A DNA stretch of 64,000 nucleotides from Paraconiothyrium sp. Pb-2020 (lineage: Eukaryota; Ascomycota; Dothideomycetes; Pleosporales; Didymosphaeriaceae), in assembly GCA_022419385.1 (NCBI GenBank), contig JAJUBI010000003.1, forward strand, positions 2,294,001 to 2,358,000, given 5' to 3'. The notes beneath the pieces are model-generated. The model ran no database searches, was not told where the DNA came from, and was given only the letters and a program-made list of their open reading frames with translations. Position numbers and translations under genes: made by a program. Every line of letters starts with the position of its first letter. Positions within the stretch are counted from its first letter, which is position 1. Shown here piece by piece: positions 56,626 through 64,000 of the stretch.

Positions 56626-57149
56626 CTAGTGCCCCTTCCTGCAAACCTTCCCCCACCCCTTCTTGACACTATCACTAAAACTCCAATTCCCAAATAACCA
56701 CGCATTCGCATGCCTCCCATAGTACTGAAACTCCGGCACACTCTTCGCGCTCTCGCTGCTTCCCCTCCTCCACTTCCCAATATCCCCAAAACCCGGCTTC
56801 GAGAATTCTCCTCGTCTAACCTCAGCGCTGACTTTAGACTCGCGGAGGGAAGACCCGCTACGTTGATCGAAGAAGGAGAGGTGCGAGACTTGCGTTTCGC
56901 ATGACGAGATCGTGGACATGGTTGCGCTCTTGCGGCGAATGGAGGAAGTATCGGAGGAGGAGGTTCCTGCTGGGGAGAGTCGAGGGAGTCGGGAGACGTC
57001 TGAGAAACGTGTCAGTCGGATAGCAAGTTCTTGAAGGAGTGGGAGGGTTTACGGTCTCCATCGATGGGGGTAGAGTGCGACTTTCGAATGCGATTGAATT
57101 CTTTGGTCAGATCGCGGGGGTCGACGGTGTGATCGTAGTGATCTTTCAT
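56626..57149 (-). CDS. Hypothetical 156-aa protein
   Basis: Two exons, 57149-57053 and 56999-56626, with a 53-bp intron (GTAAAC...TTTCTCAG) in phase. The N-terminus reads MKDHYDHTVDPRDLTKEF and NRIRKSHSTPIDGD. The middle is Ser-rich (SIRRKSATMSTISS). The C-terminal half has FFDQRSGSSLRESK, KPGFGDIGKWRRGSSESAK and an aromatic end, YYGRHANAWLFGNWSFSDSV. No signal peptide or membrane span. I do not recognise the family. Support comes from good codon flow on both sides of a proper intron and the ordered C-terminus. Confidence 0.55.
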
Positions 57150-58206
57150 CGAGCTTGGTTTAGGAGTGACAGGTAACGTGCGAGTTAGTTGTCAAGGTCG
57201 CAGGGACGGACAGGCAAGTTGGAGCCTGGCAGTGTTTTTTGTGAAGTTGCTGTGTTGATAGCATGCGATGAAGTGTTTCTCCAATGGTTGAGCAACCAGA
57301 TTGTGTACCTAACCAAGCTCTAGCATGAGATTCTATTCTTTGAAAACCCACTCACCCCGCGGCATGCCCTTTTAAATATGTCCTCACCCTCCATCCTAGT
57401 CAAGCGTCCGCGGCGAGGTCGTGGCCGCATAGCCGTCCCAAGTGGATCACCGTTCGCCCTCCTTCCGCACTTACATGCGCACGATTTCGGCACACACGGC
57501 TCCACGAGGTACGTCTCCGCGAATCTCACGAGTTTCACAGCTGTACCCCGTAAATATGTTGGTCTGTGCACGCCTCTCGGCGACATAAGGCTGCACCAAC
57601 AGCCGCCACTAATGCGTGGAAGGGGAGACCTCGTGACCAAAATGCTTCCAAAGTTCCGATTTTCCCGACCGAGTACCCCAACGGGTAACGCGGTGGCTCT
57701 TGATTGCGTGGCTGATGCGTTTCTATGCGTGGCTGACATATTGTTCTCCGCACCAAGGCACGTTTTGCACTGCGATTCGGTGGCAGGCTAGGTCACCAGT
57801 CAAACAGGTAGACTTGGCCTTGCTTCTCCGGAAACTTGCACGCGATGTAGGTCATGTTTGAAGGATTGTTGATCAAGCGGAGTGTCTTCCACAGTTTCCG
57901 AGCTGAAGTGCGTAATTTAGGGTACAATACCTGTAGTAGCCTGGGGAATGAGACCAATTCCTGGTAACACATGAGGGTTACGCTACCTCTGCGATTGGGC
58001 TTCCAAATGTGCATCAGTTATGGCCGGGACCCCTGTTTAGTGACTGATTATTCGGCGTCATTGCAGATCCTCGTTGCGAGGATGAGAGTCCAGGCGCATT
58101 CCACTCGAATGTTTGAACCTCGGCAAGCTGAAAGTCGAAGATGTACATGTTACATTTACCAGACATACAACGCCGTAATGCCGACTACATCTATTTCCCC
58201 CTAGTC
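57150..58206. other. Intergenic, no gene seen
   Basis: About 1 kb. Antisense-paired ORFs at 57320-57790 look like composition artefacts, with no motif. Confidence 0.5.
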
Positions 58207-60994
58207 CTAGTCAGTCAGTTCGTTCGCCCTTGTGACCTCCTCTCTCTGCTTGGCCGCATTCCTAGCCAATAAGTTCAAGGCGCTTCCTGCCAATACGAAT
58301 GCGCACTGATCCTCGCTTAATGTGTGTTTGGTCTTAATGATCTTTTCACTTCCATCCTTCTTCTTAATGACCAATTCGACCTCACCCTTGCCTCCGCTCT
58401 TCAGTACATCCAACAAACCTCTCGTGGCGACCTCATCGCACGCATCGAAGAGGTCGTAGTCCGCCTCGTTTGCGAACGTTAGTGGAACAACACCCTGCTT
58501 CTTCAAATTTGTTTCGTGGATGCGTGCGAACGACTTGGAGAGGATGATGCGGCCACCAAGGAATCGCGGCTGCAGCGCGGCGTGTTCACGTGCAGAGCCT
58601 TCGCCATAGTTGTGCTCCGCAACGACAAGCCATTCTTGGCCGTTCTCCTTCCATCTCTTCGCAAGCTCTGGGATACCGGACTTGCTACCATCCATGTCGT
58701 ATGCGACGTTGACTTCATCGGTCTCCGCGTTGACAGCGCCGATGAGCGTGTTCTCTGAAATGTTAGTAAGGTGGCCCTTATATTTGAGCCACGGGCCTGC
58801 TGCAGAAATGGTATCCGTTGTGCATTGGCCCTTGACCTTATATAGGACACGGAGAGCTTCAAGCTCGGAATTGGGAAATGCAGGGAACGGGGTGAGAAGT
58901 TCCAGACGGGTGGAGTGAGGGTCGACGATGACTTCGACGCTTGGGTCGGGAATACCTGGTGTAGCAAAGAATTCAGGGTTACCGTCTGCAAAGCCCGCCG
59001 AAGGGAGGTCGAAGCCCTTGGGTGGTGAGAATTTGAAAGCCTCGCCGGATGGAGTAGGAATACTGTCGGTCATAGGATTGAAAGTTGTGGATCCGGAGTA
59101 GGACATTGCCGTGATGAGCTCTGGAGAAGCAAGGAAGTTCATGGTCCCTCGGTTGCCGTCATTGCGACCAGGGAAATTCCGGTTGTATGAAGTGAAGATG
59201 GCATTGGCTTCGCCCTTGGATGGACCATCTATGCGTCTCCATTGCCCAATGCAAGGGCCTAATGAATCAAGTCAGCTCTACAGTTCTACTACATTGGTAT
59301 CTAGAATTTGGTATCCATATATCGAGTAAGGTGGATTCAAATCTCTAGGCCATCGAATAACGAATGAAGTGCGACCTACCGCATGCGTTTGCGAGAACGG
59401 TGCCGCCAGCAGAAGTGAAGGTCGAGAGCGTGTCATCACGTTCGAGAGTAGCCCTGATCTGTTCGCTTCCGGGAGTGATGAAGAAATTTGCCTTAGGCTT
59501 CAGACCAGCAGCTTCTGCCTGCTTGACGATTTCCTCAGAACGTGTCATGTCTTGGTAGGAGCTGTTTGTGCAACTGCCAATCAGACCAGCGCCAAACGTC
59601 CTAGGCCAGTCCTTCTCTTCGACTACTGACTTGAACTTGGATAGTGGCGTCGAAAGGTCTGGTGTGAAAGGTCCGTTGATGTGGGGTTCAAGAGTGGATA
59701 GATTGATAGTGATGACCTTGTCGTATTCAGCTTCGGAATCAGCGCGCAAGAGATTTTGTTCCATAGGGGAGTCGGCAATCTTGGATGCCTCCTGAGCGAT
59801 AAAACTTCGGTGAGTAGCCTCCAGGTACGGTATGTGGGCTGGAGAGAAGGGGAACAGAGAGGTCGTAGCGCCAACTTCAGCACCCATGTTGCCTGCGAAC
59901 AGCGTCAGCTCAGCCCAGAGAAGACACAATTACGTACATATTGTAGCCATGCCAGTGCAGCTGAGTGATTGAACACCGGGACCAAAATATTCGATGACGA
60001 ACCCAGTTCCGCCCTGGTATACGTTAGCTGATGAAGGTCTTGTGCAATCGGATTCGACGTACCCTAACTGTGAGCTGGCCTGCAAGGTTCAAGATCACGT
60101 CCTTTGGTGACGCCCATCCGCTCAGTTCACCCTCGAGCCTGACCCCTAAAACCTTCGGAGCCTTTAGCTCCCACGGTGCATCGACAAGAGCGTCCACCGC
60201 ATCCGCACCACCGACGCCAATTGCAATAGCCCCAAGACCTCCCGCATTAGGTGTGTGACTGTCTGTGCCTAGCATCATCAGACCAGGGGCCGAATAATTC
60301 TCCAATACAGACTGGTGAATGATACCCGCACCAGGCGGCCAAAATTCAATGCCATACTTCTTCGCGGCACTCTCCAAGAAATCGAACACCTCCTTGTTTC
60401 CTACGATTGAGTTGGGCAGGTCGGTATCCGCGCCCTTCTCGCCCACAATCATGTGATCGCAGTGAATGCTGGCTGGGACTGCCGTACTGGGTAGGCCACA
60501 TGACATGAACTGCAGGAGTGCCATCTGCGCTGAGGCGTCCTGCATGGCCACGCGATCAGGCTTGAGCTTGAGATTCGCCTTGCCCCTCACATCTTTGCCG
60601 TGGTTGGTATTGGAAAGTAGCGATTCTTCAGGGTTTGCAAGATGAGAGTATAGGATCTTCTCAGCGAGGGTCAATTGCCTCGTGGACCCGAGCACGCGAC
60701 GAACTTCTCCCAGGCGAGCGAGGAGCTTCTGGTACGGCGGCGTGCGGGATACGATGTCGAATTTTTGGGCCGGTGAAACGTTGTGGGAGGTCGCGAGACA
60801 TCTTCGCGAAGATAAGTGGGAGGTTCGGACTGAAGCGTGTAGCAATGACTGGAGACATCAGCGCTTAATGTTTTCTAACCAGCGTTGCATGCTTCTTGTG
60901 GATGCGCAAGAAGAGAATAGAACACCGTAGCGCATCATAGAGGACTCACTCTGCAATTAGCAGCCTGTCCGGCCCGCATTGCTTGCGCCCGCAT
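58207..60994 (-). CDS. ACO2: Mitochondrial aconitase-family hydratase ACO2
   Basis: 4Fe-4S dehydratase of the aconitase superfamily. Yeast Aco2 acts in mitochondria, mainly converting homocitrate to homoaconitate in lysine synthesis. Five exons: 60994-60950, 60848-60063, 60013-59938, 59892-59380, 59258-58207 (823 aa). The 45-nt first exon begins MRAQAMRAGQAANCR and joins over a 101-bp intron to a presequence ending RRCLATS. Without it the frame has no ATG. Visible: QDASAQMALLQFMSCG, DSHTPNAGGLGAIAIGVGG, LTVRGGTGFVIEYFGPGVQS, CTGMATICNMGAEVGATTS, the cluster ligands in GSCTNSSYQDM and NACGPCIGQW, SYNRNFPGRNDGN, and AEHNYGEGSAREHAALQPRF in the swivel domain. Family length about 780-820. Confidence 0.94.
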
Positions 60995-61369
60995 CGTCTC
61001 AGAAATCTCTGGCACAACGCGGTGGAGGCGGAGGACGGCGATTGTCTGTCTCGAAATTTGTCGATTGCGAAGTCGGCCCGGCGCAATCTGGGGTAGCTCG
61101 AGCCAATCAGAGGCGACTGGGAGTCATCAGGGTTCACACACAATCTGAAGACGAAGAATATTCAGAAGATTGCAATCAATTCAAAGCTATCCTAATAGGT
61201 ACGTAAAACAAGCGGGCCGAGGCCGCCCACCAGATATGCTTGCGCTTAGAGGTAGTGGTCTCTCTCGGTATCAGATCCACATACAGGAAGTTAACCGACA
61301 GAATGCCGCCCTAATTCAGGAATGTAGTGGAGGAAACAATGACAATAGAAGAACCTCCAACCCTCATAC
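60995..61369. other. Intergenic between two minus-strand genes
   Basis: About 375 bp; ACO2 promoter and KH-gene 3' flank. Nothing specific seen. Confidence 0.5.
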
Positions 61370-63313
61370 TTACAAACCAGGTGGCGGTGGAACCTAAGAC
61401 CGTTAGCTCGATCACATGGTAGAAGTCTGAATACGTACCGCGCCATAACCTGCAAGAGGCGAGCCGGAAGGTGGCGGAGGCGGTGGAGCAGCACCAGGAG
61501 GAGCAGGCTCTCCAGGAGGAGGCGGAGGAGCGGTTGCAGTACCTGGGGGAGGCGACTGCTGAGTCCCTGCTTGAGCTTGCTGCTGTTGATAGTACGCGTA
61601 GTACATCTGCATGTATGCCTCGTAACCACCATAGGCTGCATATGGGTCCTCAGCTTGCTGTCCAGCCTGGCCGTGTTGACCCTGTTGCGCATAGTATGCA
61701 GCCCATTGTGCATTGTAATCCTGAGCAGTTTGGTTGGTCGCGCTGCCTCCTCCGACAGGAGACTGCAGGTCGGAGTGGCCATTGTGACCACCATAACCGC
61801 TGTATCCACCACCATGCCCATAGCTCTGGCTACGATCGCGATCACCACGGTCTCCATAGCCGGGACGTCCTCCTCCATAACGGTCGCCTCCACCGCCGAA
61901 CCTGCCTTGCGATGCGTTCTCCTTGAAAGATTGGTAGTCTCCCCTCACTTTATTGAGAAGCTCCTCGCAGAGCTCCTTCGCCTTTTCAACGCCCTCGGGT
62001 TTCGGTCCGGCTATATGAAGGAACATGGGTTCATCGCTCTCGGCGCCAGTCTGCTGCTCCATGAATCCCGAGCCACGACCTTTGATCTGAACTTTGCACC
62101 CTGTTTCTTGCTGAATGTACTTGACATTGTCGCCGCCGCGACCAACCACTTGCGCGCGTAGGTTGAAGCCGCTGATAGGCTCCAGGTCGACAGGAAGCTT
62201 CTCTTCGGGCCATTTGCGCTGCAACTGTTAGCGCCGATCATAGTCTACGCAAGATAACATACCCTCCCGAATTCGTCGCGCTCGAACTGCTCTGGCTCGC
62301 GGCGACGGAACCTACGTTGATCAACCAAATCGGGCAGTTCCTGGTTCATCAAATCTTGAATCTGCTGCACGGCCGCTTCAAGACCTTCTTTGGAGGTGCT
62401 GGTAACGCGCAGATACAGTGGGGGGTTCTGGAGTATGTCAGGTACAAATCGCAAATGCCCTACTCCATACCTACAGCAGCAGTAGCCATGGCTTTGTCGG
62501 GATAGTATTCGCCTCGCGTTGTGACATCTTATGCACGTATAAGCAGGTTTTCTAAAGGGTTAAATCAAGCAATGTTCGGGAAGAGCGTACCGGCGCCTGT
62601 CTCGTCTTTGATCTAGATGTCACAGTAGAGGTCAGCAACTGCAGTATGTGTGGGGCGGCTAGATGTCTGTAAGCTCTGAAAATGCTCAACAATGGGCTCC
62701 CGCTCCGGCTGATGGTAGGCTAGCGTTTCAGCCAGCTAGAAACACAAGACAGCCGGAGACGGGGATAGAAGGGAAGAGCCCTGGGACAATCAGTGTGAGA
62801 CGCAAAAGCTAATTACCCTTTTCTGCACAGCTCCTTTGGTCAGTGTGTATCGATTCTTCAGGTCATTGATTTCTATGTCCTTGATATAGTCCCCATCTTG
62901 CTGGAAGATCTCGCCGGAGTTGTTTTTTTCCGCATGGGCAGCCGGCGACCTGACGACCGGAGGACTAGGCGCCTGCGATAATGTTAGTGAGCGTCTGTCT
63001 CAGGAGTCTGTCGAGCACGTACGGCGCGAATCGGAGGCACGTCGACATGCTGAATGCCCTTCTTCGCTTGAATCTGCGCGTTGATCCTGGCGGCCGCGGC
63101 CGCCGCCTTCGCTGCAGCATCCTCCGCCTTCGCTTTTCTGGCCTCAGCAGCTGCGGGGCTGTCTGTGCCTTCGCGCGCAACAGGGCTGCGCGTGCGACGC
63201 GAGTCCGGCTCCCTGCTCGAGGGCGACCGCGAGCGGCGATCAAACCGCGAACGCGGCGGGCGATCGGACTCGGTCCTGTCGAAGCGCGAGCGTGGACGAG
63301 GGCTATCGGACAT
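61370..63313 (-). CDS. KH-domain RNA-binding protein, KHDC4-like
   Basis: Seven exons: 63313-63023, 62972-62817, 62612-62591, 62527-62475, 62427-62263, 62218-61439, 61393-61370 (496 aa). The N-terminus is rich in RS/RD (RPRSRFDRTESDRPPRSRFD), then an Ala/Lys coiled stretch and IEINDLKNRYTLTKGAVQK. The first KH-like unit is IKDETGADVTTRGEYYPDKA (exons 3-4) with PPLYLRVTSTSKEGLEAAVQ. The second is FNLRAQVVGRGGDNVKYIQQ, TGCKVQIKGRGSGF and DEPMFLHIAGPKPEGVEKAK, closely matching human KHDC4 (BLOM7), linked to pre-mRNA splicing. The C-terminus is Gly/Arg-, Tyr/Gln- and Pro-rich. The last exon is 24 nt (VPPPPGL); reading through its intron would end in an unrelated RIQTSTM tail. Confidence 0.9.
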
Positions 63314-63559
63314 GGTTGCGGCGTCTTCAGTTGCGCGAAGCAAGATGGTGTTGAAGTAGACAAGGCTGCGTGCGCGAAGGTCGCAGAGCCGAATGTTCGC
63401 CAAGCTGGTCCGTGCGAATCCCTGCCGGAGCGAAAGTCGGCGCTGGATCGACAAAGCTCAGAATTCTGGAGCGTATCTAGTCACCGCCCACGGACAGTCA
63501 TCGACACTCCCACTTCTTCCCGCAGCTCAATTGCACTCGCTGTGGCCGTCGCCTTCACA
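63314..63559. promoter_or_regulatory. Divergent KH-protein / ILV6 promoter
   Basis: Only about 246 bp separate the two start codons, so regulatory sequence is probably shared. No specific binding site recognised. Confidence 0.5.
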
Positions 63560-64000
63560 ATGGCTTCTCGGCGAGCCGTTCTGGCACTCCCTCGCCTGCT
63601 CAACCAGCAGTGCGCAACCGTCATTCGCCAAAGTCGAGCATCGAGCTCGTCGTCTACGCAAGCCCTGGCCTATAAAGCATTGCACCGTCGCATTGCGCCG
63701 CTCCCTACCGAAGACCGCCCGGCATGGTCTGCCCAGGCCGCTGTCAGCAGCATCCTCTACGAGACGCCGCTCCCCTCGCAGGCACCTCCGAAGCGTCATA
63801 TCCTGAACTGCTTGGTGCAGAACGAGCCCGGTGTGCTATCCCGCGTGTCCGGAATTCTAGCTGCCCGTGGCTTCAACATTGACAGCTTGGTGGTCTGCAA
63901 CACTGAGGTGGACGACCTCTCTCGCATGACTATTGTGCTGCAAGGTCAGGATGGTGTGGTGGAGCAGGCCCGCCGCCAGCTTGAGGACCTCGTCCCGGTG
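63560..64000 (+). CDS. ILV6: Acetolactate synthase regulatory (small) subunit, 3' end cut by window edge
   Basis: Regulatory subunit that activates acetolactate synthase (Ilv2) and confers valine feedback in mitochondrial branched-chain amino acid synthesis. Only the first 147 codons are inside the window. Residues 1 to about 35 form an Arg/Ser/Ala-rich mitochondrial presequence (MASRRAVLALPRLLNQQ). The ACT domain starts at about residue 77 with KRHILNCLVQNEPGVLSRVS and continues GILAARGFNIDSLVVCNTEV, LSRMTIVLQGQD and VEQARRQLEDLVPV. No intron is seen in the visible part. Confidence 0.95.
   Translation, partial: MASRRAVLALPRLLNQQCATVIRQSRASSSSSTQALAYKALHRRIAPLPTEDRPAWSAQAAVSSILYETPLPSQAPPKRHILNCLVQNEPGVLSRVSGILAARGFNIDSLVVCNTEVDDLSRMTIVLQGQDGVVEQARRQLEDLVPV

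Noticed and set aside
1..64000. Secondary-metabolite cluster, mating-type locus, CRISPR array or viral insertion
   Set aside because: No core synthase, homeobox/HMG pair, spaced repeats or viral genes; the gene set is scattered housekeeping and secreted proteins.

Overview
This window is nuclear DNA from a filamentous ascomycete, most likely a Dothideomycete (Pleosporales-like; this placement is inference from protein style and gene content). Genes lie on both strands and are interrupted by short introns, mostly 44-90 bp, with GTRNGT donors, CTAAC/CTGAC branch sites and YAG acceptors. Nearly all are typical Pezizomycotina housekeeping or secreted-protein genes. I found no rRNA, confident tRNA, CRISPR array, intact transposon, virus or biosynthetic cluster. 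Gene models were built by hand from conserved protein motifs and reading-phase agreement at splice sites.

Left part (1-16.9 kb). A partial ribonucleotide reductase large subunit (RNR1) runs off the left edge and shares a promoter carrying MCB-type sites with a mitochondrial bL17m ribosomal protein. Next come an EFM6-type lysine methyltransferase, a Cys-rich GPI-anchored surface protein, an Alba-like protein, the N-terminal acetyltransferase NAA10/ARD1, a conserved protein of unknown function, and ethanolamine-phosphate cytidylyltransferase (ECT1).

Middle (17-43.8 kb). This part holds a DUF1996 secreted protein, the MYG1 exonuclease divergent from the ER protein ICE2, a 3' relic of a AAA ATPase, an F-box protein, a C2H2 transcription factor (Rpn4-like) that looks frameshifted at two places, a METTL27-like methyltransferase, a GH114 secreted glycosidase and a steroid 5-alpha-reductase-family enzyme. 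The 32.8-42.8 kb stretch is gene-poor.

Right part (45-64 kb). This part holds a mucin-like single-pass membrane protein, a P-loop uridine-kinase-like kinase, a small cysteine-free secreted protein, a seven-transmembrane rhodopsin-fold (PTH11-like) protein, an unknown 156-aa protein, mitochondrial aconitase-family ACO2, a seven-exon KHDC4-like KH-domain protein, and the 5' part of ILV6, divergent from the KH gene and cut by the right edge.

The genes do not form one pathway. The points most worth a second look are: two GC-AG introns that restore conserved protein sequence; ECT1, which has a stopless in-frame intron inside its HxGH catalytic motif and whose start codon needs an extra intron; the broken zinc-finger gene; the AAA ATPase relic; the MCB cluster at RNR1; and the small secreted protein. 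I did not find a convincing new multi-gene system.
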